Positions 1 through 11,120 of a stretch of DNA of 64,000 bases are shown piece after piece. The notes beneath the pieces were generated by a model. It searched no databases. It was not told the origin of the DNA and saw nothing but the letters and a program-made list of their open reading frames with translations. Source of the DNA: Liolophura sinensis (taxonomy: Eukaryota; Mollusca; Polyplacophora; Chitonida; Chitonidae); NCBI RefSeq assembly GCF_032854445.1, contig NC_088295.1:36734510-36798509 (forward strand), in the 5' to 3' direction. The position numbers and the translations under genes were made by a program. Each line of letters opens with the position of its first letter. Within the stretch, counting starts at the first letter, position 1.

Positions 1-872
1 AATAAATCTACCCACAAAACTTGAAAACGGGAATGAAACTACATTGGCTATTTTAACCAACGTCAGAGCTTCAAATAAACGTTAAAAGTATTAATTTGCT
101 AATATAGACGGAAAAATACTTTGACAAAATAAACAACATCTGTAAATGCCAAAAGGTTGAGGATTTAGGTGTCTGTGTAAATGAACCCTCTCTTAGACAG
201 GCCCATGTGTTGTATGTGATGCTCCTGGGCTACTGTCGCAAAACTTGGCAAATCAAATTGGCACAAATGACTTTGCCTAGGGTGTAGTGATTTTCAAGGA
301 AACTTACAAAAAAACCTGACTTGTGAACTTTTATAAATGTGACCTCATACTTTTGCATAATGGTATGCTCTTTAAGGTAAGTCCATGCCAAACGAAAATC
401 ATCTCACACTTAAAACCAGATTTTTTCGGGTATGTTTGGATAACAGAACAGTATGCTTTGTTAAGTTTATACCGAGTGAAAATCATCTGACACTTAATTC
501 CAGGGTTATTCAGGCATGTTTGAACTGCCAGTTGTTTCAGAGATTTTTGCTAGAAAATCTGTATTCGCTACTCAAATCAAATTTTTATTCTTTGCCGAAA
601 ATAGTTTAAATGACATACCATTTTTAGTGTTAAAATGATTTTAATGTTTGAAAAAGTTTTAATGCGACCCACATGATGAATGTAAGCAACTTTATTACTG
701 ATTTTGAATGCTGTTTTTGAACACCATAACAGACAAGACTTCAAGGCAAAATTGATTGAATTTGAGTTGATCGACTTCTGACCCTTTATATCCATTATTT
801 AATGTTCATTGAGTACAAAATAATGTAAAGAGTTTTTCTTAATTAAATTGGAAAAACGATGTCCCTGAGACC

Positions 873-1013
873 TATTTATTTATATATTTATTTATTTATT
901 GCATTGGTGTTTTACCTTGTACTCAAGAATATTTTTCTTATAGGACAGCTGCCAACGTTATGATAGGAGAAAACCGGACAGAGCTGGGGAAAGCTCACGA
1001 CCATCCGCAGGTT
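873..1013 (-). mobile_element. SINE fragment, 3' end
   Basis: Read on the minus strand, this matches the 3' half of the 8872 SINE: CCTGCGGATGGT, then the CATAA..GGC and ATATTCTTGAGTAC segments, GTAAAACACCAAT and an AATAAATAAATA tail. The head is missing. Confidence 0.88.
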
Positions 1014-1777
1014 ATGAGCAGAAAATTAGAAATATGTCTGTTATCTAGAGTAAGAAATTTTCTTAGAAAAAAAAATAAACCCGCATAAAAACTATACATG
1101 TGAACTGCTGTCACAGAAAACTAAAGAAATAAGAAAAAATTGAGTACAAAAGTTGATAAAGTTAACAATGACGGTATGTAACATGGAATTTTGCGGATAC
1201 TATCCAGGTGAACAGCAGGTACTTTTGGATCTGTGTCTGTGCTTAATTTGTAATCATTCATGCAGTCGTCATTCCATCATGGCAACAAGTTATGTTTTTA
1301 AGGAGATGGAGGTGGAATGGTTGGAGTGATATGGCAAGTTTTCTTAGAGATTTCATTGGCATTTATCTACATGGGTGTTGTTATGCAGGCTGTATTGATT
1401 CCCGATAGAAGACTTCAGATGTTACTTCGTGACAATAATCCCCATTCATGCTATTGTAGTATTCGACAATAATGATTTGAATAACTGTATGCCACATGTG
1501 GAAAAGTTGGTCAATGATTTTCGATGGTCGGTGGTTTACTGCGGAGATTATGGTATCTCTCACCTGGGACATTATATTCGTCTCATTTTCCACTCCTAAA
1601 CTGAGCACTATCGTATAAGAAATTCTTGGTTATGACATTAACCAAGGTCGTTAGATACCCCCCATCAAGAGACAGAAGCGTTTGACTTCTGGACGGGACT
1701 ATTGTAGTTCTATGGGTCGATAGAGGTTGTTGTTTACATTGAATAAAGCAGACGACAAATATAAACAAAGAAACAAA

Positions 1778-1909
1778 ATGGCTATTTTTTCTGTCGGAGC
1801 GAACGTTTATTTTAAAGAAGAAAAGTATCAGGTTACAGACAATTTAAAGCCCATAGGGACGTTTGAATGCTACACAATAAGCGATAAATATATTTCGCCT
1901 TCGACCTAA
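1778..1909 (+). other. Small ORF, 43 codons, similar in pattern to the one at 2611
   Basis: ATG in the context ACAAAATGGC opens MAIFSVGANVYFKEEKYQVT and continues to DKYISPST. The N-terminal pattern (S-V-G-x-x-V-x-F) recurs in the ORF at 2611. Function unknown; possibly a decayed mobile-element frame. Confidence 0.2.
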
Positions 1910-2610
1910 AATATAAACTCTTCCACATCGATTTGATGTAAACATACCGTTAGACTACCCTGACGCGAACATTATTTCTTAAGCAGACGGAATATTTTTG
2001 AGTGGCCAGATTTGAAATTTCAACAAATCACAGCTCCGAACGTGTGATGTGCATTCCAGACACCTGGTTGGATGCCCTGCTGAATCAAATATTTTCAAAC
2101 CTTTCATGTATATTACTTTAGATTACATTAGTTGGCGTTTGTTGTACGCAGGAATATTTCGTTTGCACGATGGGGGTCAGTTTCATAGGGAAATAAAACC
2201 GGGTAAACCCAGAGTAAACCGTTTTTGACGAAGAACAAACGAGGAACCTCTAGACGAAACTTTTCGCATAGATTTTCTCCCAAAGAGCAAGTTCATTGTG
2301 TGTACCATATTGGTGATAGGCTTGAGAATTCCAATGAACTTTATACATGTCAAACCAACGAAAGGACCCTACCAACATTGCCCATTGCTTTAATATTGTC
2401 ATGCACTAAAGCTGTAGGAGCATGAAACTCTAAAAACTTTGTCTGCATTAAGCTGGTATGGACAGAACGTAGAGATAACTGGTTGAAAAATAAAGCCCTT
2501 AGTAGAATCCATTTAGGTCTACGGTTAAAAATGCAGTAGTTGAACATGCATTCTGTAAGACGGGTTGGAAGCTGGAGGTCACCTGACCACCCTTTCGTGT
2601 TAAAAACAAA

Positions 2611-2736
2611 ATGGCCTATCAGTGTTACAGCATTGGCGAAAAGGTAACTTTTTGCCACTTCGCTGGCGAAAAGGAAGGCCTAGTTGTACAAAATAACACC
2701 ACGAAAGCTCTGCAAAAATACTCAGACTATCTGTAG
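2611..2736 (+). other. Small ORF, 41 codons, similar in pattern to the one at 1778
   Basis: ATG after AAAAACAAA opens MAYQCYSIGEKVTFCHFAGE and continues to TKALQKYSDYL. Like its neighbour it starts MA.., has S-(I/V)-G-x-x-V-x-F and then an acidic/basic segment. No family recognised. Confidence 0.2.
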
Positions 2737-2948
2737 AGCTAAAAATTATGCAAATCCAACGGATACGTGATCGCTGATAGCAATTCAGAAACAGGCATTT
2801 TCCTATGCAATAACGTTGGGGGGACCGTTTTCTTCGCCCACGCCGTTTGTTACTAAGAGATTACGCGATATAACCGCAATTATGCATTCCTGCTTTAAAC
2901 CATTTTCAGTGTGGAACTGATAATAATCATTTCTAGAGACAGGGCGGG

Positions 2949-2999
2949 TGTGTGTTGGTGGTGTGTGTGTGGGGGGGTGGGGGGGGGGTGGGGGGGAGG
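2949..2999 (+). repeat. (GT)n followed by a G-run tract with quadruplex potential
   Basis: A GT-rich stretch leads into G7-T-G10-T-G7 (2971-2996) with only single-base interruptions. Long G runs of this kind can fold as intramolecular G-quadruplexes. Its length makes it prone to sequencing error. Confidence 0.85.
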
Positions 3000-3466
3000 T
3001 CGAGGGACAGTATATTGATGGTTGCGTGGTGTATCCGATATACTCAGCGCTGGCTTGCTGTCCTCAAAACGCTCTGCATGCTGCCTTCCACCATTAGTTA
3101 TTTGCTAATCAGATAAAACTACCATGTCCTTGTTGTTATAGATTAGTTGATCTGGGTGAATGAAGGTACTTTTATCAGAGCGACAGTAGGTGCTGTTAAA
3201 GGTGATAATGGCTTCTTTCAATGCAGTCTCATTTGAAGAGGTGCTTATATCCCGTTCCTGTTTTGTGGCGACGTCATAGAATTTAAGAAAGATTCAAGCG
3301 TGACCTCTCACCGTTGGTGGGGCCTTGTGTGACCGTGTGCACAACTTTTCTTCCACCAATTCTGGGTGCATTACTGCGCAACAGTAGTGGGAAAGTTTAT
3401 CAGTAACGTGACAAAGGTGGATAGTTTACTTTACTTCCTGCCATATATAAATAAATACATTTGTAT

Positions 3467-3590
3467 GTATTTACTTATTGATTTGATTTTTGTTTCACGC
3501 CCCACTCAAGAATATTTCACTTATGCGCATTATGGTGGGAGGAAACCGTGCAGAGCCTGGGGGAAACCAACCACCATCCTCAGGTTGCCA
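3467..3590 (-). mobile_element. SINE fragment, 3' end
   Basis: The minus strand carries the same body, including GGAAACCCAC-like and CACCATAATG-like blocks, GTGAAATATTCTTGAGT and a T-rich (A-rich on the minus strand) tail. It abuts a short plus-strand tail of the same family (3605-3641). Confidence 0.85.
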
Positions 3591-3604
3591 TCTTGTAAGC
3601 GAAA

Positions 3605-3641
3605 AATTCTTGAGTATGGTGTTAAACAGTCGAATAAATAA
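3605..3641 (+). mobile_element. SINE 3' tail fragment, opposite orientation to its neighbour
   Basis: ATTCTTGAGTATGGTGTTAA followed by ACAGTCGAATAAATAA is the terminal segment of the same SINE in plus orientation, directly beside the minus-strand copy. This suggests one copy inserted into another. Confidence 0.7.
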
Positions 3642-4468
3642 CACTTGCCTTTTGGGTGGCTGTTTTGTCTTCATACTGCACCTGTGTTGTTATCCTTGGA
3701 AAATAGAAACCATTAGTCCCCTATTAAATATTTAATATATTTTCACCGGGGCTGTATATCAAAACCAGTTCGTGGAACTTGAAGTGAATCTTGTGTAGCC
3801 TAGGATGTCAGCGTGTTTAATGAAAATAATGCCTATTATGTCCATTAGTACCACTCTGAGATAATGTGACTGTATCGTGTTTACTTCCTCGAAAGAAGCC
3901 GCATGTGCTATATCATGCATATATGTTTATAAACGCATCATAAAATCAGTGGACAGTTATTGTATCCACATCGATGTATAACGAGCTGTTATTAACCAAC
4001 TAAACGTTATGTCATATCAGTTTATTCACTGGTGTATAACAAGCATCAGCAGAACTGTGTTAACCTGTATCTCGGCATGCAGTGCGAGATCAATCGATAG
4101 GTAATAGCTCCACATTTCTGACCAAGTAAATGCTGTTTAGGAGTAAAGCTTTTTTTGCCCTCGAACCATAAATTAATCGTAGTGACAAAATCAATAGAAC
4201 TGATTAATGTTGCGGGATTTCCCATGTGTTTACTGTTGGCCCGCTTGGCTGTTTCCGTTTTGTAGAGATGCCCATTACTCTTAACCGAACACGCCATTTC
4301 TAGATGAATAGCATGGTGCATGTGTTTGGTTTGTTCACATCTTCGTGATACGGACCGAATGTGTCCTCTTCTCTTTTCTCTTCCAAGTACTGGCAATCGT
4401 CTGGATAACATAATGGCCCTATCCATGTCAGTATACACAGTTATGTGTACGAGCTGTTGACAGCCATT

Positions 4469-4544
4469 TCTCCCGCCATAATGGTGGACTATGTCAACCG
4501 TAATTCTTGAGTATGATGTAAAACACAAATGAAATAAATAAATA
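4469..4544 (+). mobile_element. 5'-truncated SINE with 12-bp target-site duplication
   Basis: The copy is 76 bp and retains only the 3' end of the family (CGCCATAATG, TTCTTGAGTATGATGTAAAA, AAATAAATAA). TTGACAGCCATT flanks it at 4457-4468 and 4545-4556. The truncation plus target duplication is the mark of target-primed reverse transcription by a partner LINE. Confidence 0.88.
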
Positions 4545-5314
4545 TTGACAGCCATTCAGACGATGTTATCAGTAGTGTTGCCCTTGTAGTTACATATAGC
4601 TTGGGGTGTTTCCAGCGGCAAAATTTCCTTTTAATCCCTCAGTATCCCGTCATATAAAGTGACATACTTTTCAACTGTCTTAAAGTGCTATCTCCCATGC
4701 CATTATATCATAAACTGAATGTTCATCGTATTTATAATATTGCTTTCCTGCCAGTGACTCAAGCACATCCAGATAAGTATGCATGTATTGATAATGTATT
4801 GATGAAATGTATTAAACTTACAAACTTGCTTATCTATTTTTGAAGTGTATTGACCAAGTTAAGAACCATCTGCATAGTGTATAGAGGAATTTATAAATTG
4901 AATATAGATGCGTATAGATGAATTTTTAAATTGAACGGGCGGTAGATCAAATTGAGTTGATGTGAATGTATCAGCTGTTTGGCGAAAGAGACTTGGGATT
5001 ATCGACCTGTGTACGAGTTAAATAAAAATATGAGAACGGATCCGGAGTGGATTGTTCCACTCGCTGAACGTTTTGTACCTAAATATACACAGTTGATGAG
5101 TTGTAGGGGAGTCAATCTTTAACGATGCGCGCATGCAACATAACGTTTTCCATTTCCAACAAAAAAAAGAAAGAAAAATGCCAAAAAAAGAAAAAGAAAG
5201 CAGCACAGAATACAAAAAAAAATGGAAAGAGGAAAAAAAACAACAGCAAAAAACAAACATAGACCATTAATGATGTCTGTGTAGTGAAACGGGTTTCTTT
5301 TATTTATTTTGTAG

Positions 5315-5382
5315 GGGCTGGCACTGGAGTTCCGTTTCATTTTCATGGACCAGGTTTCGGAGAGGTAGTGTTTGGTAGAAAG
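5315..5382 (+). CDS. JMJD8: JMJD8-like exon (third from last)
   Basis: The exon follows a TTTTGTAG acceptor and ends AGAAAG before GTAAGAGT. It opens with two bases that complete a split glycine codon, then encodes AGTGVPFHFHGPG and FGEVVFGRK. This is the JmjC strand that carries the proximal metal-site histidines. Its phase-1 start shows that at least one upstream coding exon exists. Confidence 0.9.
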
Positions 5383-8300
5383 GTAAGAGTGTGCAAAGTG
5401 GAACCGCTTCATATAGCTGTTTAGTTGAGCTTGCACCTAATTAAACAATGTGATGATGTGTATATACCTTTATATGGGTGAAGAAGTATGAACGGGTCTT
5501 TACGATTTTTCATAGCCAAAGGTTGAAAAAGGACTATCTTAATGTATACAGTTTTTCTTTGCCCGTATTTGTGAAATGTTATTTTGTTTGCGTAAATTAA
5601 GAAGAGGTGTTGAAATCTTCTTGATTCCTTGGTGTTCACAGACACCATATAAAAATTTACAATCGCCACAAGCGATGACCATGCATTCTGGCTAAGGTGG
5701 TAGTATTTACAATGGTTTGTCATGGTCATGCATTGGGTTGACCAGGTACTTAATATCGCTTTGGAAAATGGAGTTAGTTTTTTGTGTATATTTTTGTGTT
5801 TTGTCTATCGCAATGGCAATCGCTGTGTTTTACTTTAGTGTATATATGACGCTAGTTATGCATTATTTCAAATACCATTCTTTGCTCTTGGATATCAGGG
5901 ACGAGATTACGAGCAATAGGGTATGTCGTCATTAATAGCTGGGAACGGCTGGGGCATCATATCACTATAGCTTTGGGCGTTATTCAATTTCTCTTATTTT
6001 CCAAATGTTAGTTTGTATCATGGCTGGAAGACATTTTTATCGCACGTGTCATTTCGTTGATTTCCACCTGGTAAATGCTTTAAATGATATGTTGCGATCA
6101 ATTATGTAGCGGTTACCATGGTAACTGGTTTATGTGGGCGACAAAACAGCTCGAGTAATTTCCGACAACTTGACCTGTACAAGCATGCATACACAAATGA
6201 TTTTAGTATTGCGCTTGACGAGTACACTGTGTTACCCGGTGATGCATCGATGACATTCGCCAAAGTTGTGAGAATATTTTCGCGTATTTCATGACCAGGT
6301 GTTACTTGAAACTGACACCAGGGTGCTGATTGAGTCGCCTGCACAATCACATTCTTCCGTTTCGTCGAAATGTCGAGAGAATTTATTTTCAATGAATCAT
6401 GAAAATACGCAGTAAATAAATAATGTAAATTATTCCTCAAGATTTTGTCCAAATAATAGCTTTTATGCATTAGGATAGTAGAGTTCGCATCCTGCGAGTA
6501 CAAGGCTTATATAGTAATCTTGGTACTTGGTAGCATGACTCTCAACATAAGGATACAGGTCAAGCACCACTCATTGTCCGCCATGACCACAAAGATGTGA
6601 GAATATATAATATAGTGAAGATGATGGGCATAGAACTATTCTTCGGACGTAAGGTTCACTTAATATCTCATTTGCTTTGGTCAATATCACATAAGTGTTG
6701 AAGTAACGGTAACTGGGACACGTGTAAACCCTGCGTTCATTATACACATGAGGTCAAAAAAATCTATCGAAGCCACGTTTGTTTGTACCTCATCTGTCAG
6801 TATTTTAGCAGTTGGAGACGAGTAGCTGGCTGCTGGATCAAGGTGCTTCAATCGATATAAAACAGTTTACCGGACGAGAATTCACATTTCTATCTGACGC
6901 AGCACATGGTCACATCTTTAGAATATTCATTGATCATGAAATTTTCTTTTTCTCCGTATTCTTTATATATCCATTAAAGCAAGAGGTGGCAGATGTAGAC
7001 AGATTACTTCTCCATGATATGGGACTGTATCCCTTAGATAGCCTGGCCTGTCACCTGATTGTTGTGACTTTGCGGAGTTTTTGCACGCACGCATACATAC
7101 TGCTTGTTTTTGCCCATAAAAAGGGGAAAACATCCGTCTGCCAGAAAGATTGAGTAATTATTCTCTGCCTCAAAGAGTTTTTTTCTTTCAATGCAAAGCG
7201 TCATTAGCCTGTTATTCATGTGTCGCGACTGTTATTTGTTGTTCTGTATCGTGATTGATAGATGTACACTATATATTAGATAAATTCCGATGGCTCCATG
7301 GCTCAATTAATAATGCATTTTTAATTCTTCTTTGGCTGATGTATGTCTGCACACGTAACATTTATGTAAGGCTGGTCTATTAGACTGTGTATATTTTCGA
7401 AACCTTTGGTCAAAGCCAGAGGGTACAGATCTGTACAATGGGACATATACTATACTCTTCCCTCCTCACAATCAAATCTACGCGTACTTGATGCCACTGC
7501 GGCAAAGCGCGAGCATGGACTGATTGTTTGAAATCCTTATTAACATATTTTGTATTACCCGCAACTGTATTTAGAAATGAAAAATCAAATGATTTTGGTA
7601 CCCAAAGTAATGCATTTATCTCACAAACCAATAGACGCTGACATTTTAGGTAGCTAAGACTCTGTTCATCTCCCGATGCGATAACACTATAGTGGTTATG
7701 GTCGGCAACAATTTCAGCAAACTATACGCTTAATTTGATGTCTTCATTTTGGGTTTGTCAAAAAAAAAAAAATTTCGTTGTATGTTGGACAATTTATGTT
7801 ATAATCAAGATTTTTGAGTTAAATGTTTGCTTTTGAGAAAAACTACCTCCCAGTAGTATGCATCCATTTCCTCTAGTACCATTGCAACAGCCATACCAAA
7901 ATCTGGAATAAAGGGGCTGTTCATATTAAAGGAGCCATAGTTTAGTGTTTCAGAAATTTCGTGGAAAGCTGTGTCTGTAACACGCGAAGAGTTGTATTGC
8001 ATGATTGTTTCTTATTGCACTTATATAAAAGTTGGCGGTTAGTTTCTTAGTCGAGGTTTAGTGGAAAACTGAACTCTCCTGAGTAAACAATTGCTTAGTA
8101 CACGATCCGCCCACTAACACGTGAAGGTGATTCTGTATCTCTCATATAGTGATGCCACCTTTTCACATGTGCTGCAGTAGTCACAGTACATTGGTAGCGT
8201 CTGTATGGATGTTCATTGTGAACGGCACAATGATATGGGAATGTTTTCCTTCGCTAATTGTTCGTTATGTGTTCCAGAAAACCGTAAGGCCTACATGTTT

Positions 8301-10522
8301 GTGCTCTCTGGTTGTTTGGTTTTCACTGTTATTTTTTGTAATGTGCTTCCTGATCATGCCAAACCTTTTTGAAAAATAACAAACGTTTAACATTAGCCCT
8401 TCTATTGTCCACTAACCAAGCAGCGCCTGTTAGTTCATAATGTGGTTCTCCAAAGAGTTCAGTGTTAAAAGGAAAAACAACACTACAAACCAAATGTATA
8501 TATGCATCGATATAGTAACCCACACGAAGTTTAAAAAGCTTAACTTTTTATTTTTGTGATGTTACACAGCCGAAGTTCAAAGTAAACAAAATCGCCCACA
8601 TTGAGAAAATCGAAACGGCAGCCATGTTATCAATTTTAACCAGTAACACGCGATTTATTTCTATAACCCGAGGAGATAGCTGTTTTCGCTTACGTCACCC
8701 GCACCTTTGCCTTTTAACCATATTTGCGTGCCGCACCCAATGGCCTCGTAAAATTCCTGATTAAAACTTGAAAATGCTCGTGTCCGTTTTTGGTCTGTTT
8801 TCCCTCTTCCTAAATAACTCAGGCTATATTATTTGTTGTAATTTTTTTTAAATCAAAAAGATAATCGTGTCGTGGCCTCCGTGGCTCAGTCGGTTAGCGC
8901 GCTAGGACAACATAGTGACCCAGAAGCCTCTCACCAATGCGGTCGCTGTGAGTTCAAGTCCAGCTCATACTGGCTTCCTCTCAGGCCGTACGTGGGAAGG
9001 TCTGCCAGTAACCTGCGGATGGTTGTGGGTTTCCACCGGGCTCTGCCCGGTTTCCACCCACCATAATACTGGCCGCCATCGTATAAGTGAAATATTCTTG
9101 AGTACCGCGTAAAACACCAATCAAATAAATAAAAGATAATCGTGTCAGCACAATAGGCCAACAGCATTTTTTTTTCATTAACGTGCGGTCGATTCCATAG
9201 TCAATAAAGATGTAATCTTCGTAGCCCACTGCTTGTTGTAAATGGTGCCATCTGGTTAAAACTCGTTCTTGCAAGATATTCTTACTTGTGCAGTGTGACC
9301 CGGGTTCTTACTTGTTACACTTGAAAACTTGAGAAAACTGATATCTCATACCAGAATTCGCCGTAGTCTTTATTTATCTGTATAACGTTTTCAGAGATGG
9401 TTTCTCTACCCGCCCGAAGAAAAGCCGACCTTTGACCCTAACAAGACGACGCTACACTGGATGATGGAGGACTACCCTAAACTAAGCGAAGAGAACAAGC
9501 CCATGGAGTGTACCATCAATCAGGGGGAGGTAAGCCATTACGCTCCAGTCATTCCGATCAGAAAATGCCCTGTACATAGGTTATAATATTTCGCTCATAC
9601 ACAAGGCATAGGTCATTCTGCTATACAAAACAAGTTTTCAACACTGAATATAAATTAGGTTAGAACAAAAGTGAGATTGAGTTTAAGTAGGCCGAAACTT
9701 CAAACAACAGTGTGTGTAATATGAATATTGTCAGTGTGTCAGAATCAAGTTTTCTAGGAAGAACCAAGAAGTGATCCTTTAAGCCCATAGAAACGCTGAT
9801 AACATTTCAACACATATAGTTCCGTAGGCGTCTTGTCATTAATTTTGTTGAGCGACATAAGTGTTATGGTAAATAGATGTTACCTTTTCATAAAATACAT
9901 AGCACTCAGAGCAGATCCATTGTGTCAAACCTTTTGTGGAAAGTTGTTAACCGTTAGGTATTGACAGGCAAGCATAATTTACACTCTGTTATGAGACCTC
10001 TGTCAACAAGCGCGAGCTTTTCGCGCTGATCCGCTATCGACATACACTCAGCTAGATCTTCAGGATACATTAAACTCTTAGTTTTATTTCTTAAGAGGAA
10101 GTATATGATGTGGCACATACAAGTACAAAAAGCTTTTCAGCTTTCTTTTTGGGGCGTGAAAATGGCTTTAAGGCAAATTTTCCTAGGGTCAGAGGGGTCA
10201 GTCTGTCCGGAAATTAAGTAGCCTGCTGGTGGTGACGTCAACGGCACGTGACGTTATTTCGGAATATTTCTGACCATGGACAGAAAATATGCATAAAACA
10301 GAAGGAATGTTTAGAAATATAAATTTTACTTCCAAATGAACATTTTTTCTCTCAATCTTCAGGCATAATTTCAGCATTTTCATTTTGTTTTTCGTAGAAA
10401 GCCACGTGATGTTGGTATTTCTTTCTCCTTTTTAGCTTATCTATTTTCCGGACAGATGGTGGCACGGCACCCTGAATATTGACACCAGCGTGTTTATTTC
10501 AACTTTCCTGGGACCAAGTTGA
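5315..10522 (+). CDS. JMJD8: JMJD8-like JmjC domain protein, last three coding exons (5' part missing)
   Basis: Three spliced exons (5315-5382, 9395-9529, 10436-10522) encode the C-terminal 95 or so residues of a JmjC-fold protein. The first carries G-A-G-T-G-V-P-F-H-F-H-G-P-G, the second starts R-W-F-L-Y-P-P-E-E-K and contains FDPNKTTLHW, and the last reads LIYFPDRWWHGTLN then DTSVFISTFLGPS and a stop. This order and wording match the C-terminal half of the JMJD8 family, known in vertebrates as an ER-luminal JmjC protein linked to TNF/NF-kB signalling. Frame is kept across both joins (phase 0) with consensus GTAAG donors. The first exon begins in phase 1, so upstream coding exons are needed; I found none in 1-5314, so the gene probably starts outside the window. 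The likely metal site reads H-x-H rather than the usual H-x-D/E, with the distal His in WWH. No KDEL-type ending is present. Confidence 0.92.
5383..9394 (+). other. JMJD8-like intron with a full-length SINE
   Basis: This 4.0-kb intron holds one full-length SINE (8872-9130). It also holds several open frames of 60-133 codons on both strands that I do not recognise, including a 133-codon minus-strand frame at 6102-6503 and a 113-codon plus-strand frame at 6812-7153. None shows a domain or splice-coherent extension, so I treat them as non-coding. A 14-bp perfect palindrome centred on CCATGG lies at 6112-6125. Confidence 0.6.
8872..9130 (+). mobile_element. Full-length tRNA-derived SINE with 16-bp target-site duplication
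   Basis: The element opens GTGGCCTCCGTGGCTCAG with a Pol III A box (TGGCTCAGTCGG, 8882-8893) and a B box (GAGTTCAAGTCC, 8950-8961). The shared 3' body (TGAAATATTCTTGAGTAC..GTAAAACACC) and an AATAAATAA tail follow. Identical 16-bp copies of AAAAGATAATCGTGTC flank it at 8856-8871 and 9131-9146. This is the reference copy for the fragments elsewhere in the window. The A-B spacing is longer than in an ordinary tRNA. Confidence 0.95.
9395..9529 (+). CDS. JMJD8: JMJD8-like exon (second from last)
   Basis: This 135-bp exon encodes 45 residues in phase 0, between a TTTTCAG acceptor and a GGTAAGC donor. It begins RWFLYPPEEKPTFDPNKTTL, continues with HWMMEDYPKLSEENKPMECT and ends INQGE. The WFLYPP..P.F.PN.TTL block is characteristic of JMJD8 orthologues. 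Confidence 0.92.
10436..10522 (+). CDS. JMJD8: JMJD8-like terminal coding exon
   Basis: The exon follows a pyrimidine-rich acceptor (CTCCTTTTTAG). It encodes 28 residues, LIYFPDRWWHGTLN then IDTSVFISTFLGPS, before TGA at 10520-10522. The WWH histidine occupies the distal metal-ligand position of JmjC folds. The stop falls where JMJD8 proteins normally end. Confidence 0.92.
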   Translation, partial: LIYFPDRWWHGTLNIDTSVFISTFLGPS

Positions 10523-11114
10523 CGCCGGTGTTCTCTGTGTTCATAAATGTGAATATACAGAATCAATGTACAAAAATTTGTTTGTACACATATTTGTATG
10601 TAGTATTTATAAGTCATTGTGTTGTATATTTGACCAATGCCGTAATATGGTAACACCTGGTAGCTGGAACACGGTTATCTGTACACAGCAAATGGTTGTG
10701 CTCTAAGCACAGTATGTATGGTTCTGTGTGGCATGGCGTGTATGAAAACATGGGTTATTATAAACAATTTCATACTGCTGTTGTGACTGGGTTAACACGT
10801 TTAGTATGTACGTGTACTTAAAATGAAAGGAAGCTAAGAAATGAAGCACAGTTTTTCAGATAGACAACTGTCTGAAAACAATGTCTAAAAATACTTTTAC
10901 TCATTTTTTGTTATTATTTTAACTTATTTTAAAAGAGTTAAATGCATTCAGACGTTTGAATCTGGTGGGCTTCCTGAATCATATAGCTGGTGTTCGGGTA
11001 CGTCACAAGATGTTTTCCCCTTCCAAAAACATCTTTTAACGTTAGAGTGAATGTTATAACCCACAAGTAAAGGATTACTTAAACAAGGTTCTCCAAAAAT
11101 CTCATATAGGTGAA

Positions 11115-11120
11115 AATAAA
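11115..11120 (+). terminator. Possible poly(A) signal for the JMJD8-like gene
   Basis: This is the first AATAAA I see on the plus strand after the stop at 10522, giving a 3' UTR of about 0.6 kb. A second AATAAA lies at 11680. Neither is confirmed, and AT-rich DNA produces such hexamers by chance. Confidence 0.25.

Larger units (their letters stand above)
1..5314. other. Flank or intron upstream of the JMJD8-like exons
   Basis: No exon with JMJD8 similarity was found, although the phase of the exon at 5315 requires one upstream. The stretch contains SINE fragments at 873, 3467, 3605 and 4469, a G-rich tract at 2971 and two similar small ORFs at 1778 and 2611. A 169-codon minus-strand frame at 4046-4555 begins inside a SINE fragment and is otherwise unrecognised. 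Confidence 0.5.

Noticed and set aside
4046-4555. 169-codon minus-strand ORF, the longest frame outside the cadherin gene
   Set aside because: Its first codons come from a SINE tail and target-site sequence; the rest has no recognisable domain, splice context or start signal.
6112-6125. 14-bp palindrome GTTACCATGGTAAC as a transposon terminus
   Set aside because: No partner inverted repeat or target duplication was found nearby.
6102-6503. 133-codon minus-strand ORF inside the JMJD8-like intron
   Set aside because: No family signature and no splice-compatible neighbours; such lengths occur by chance in 64 kb.
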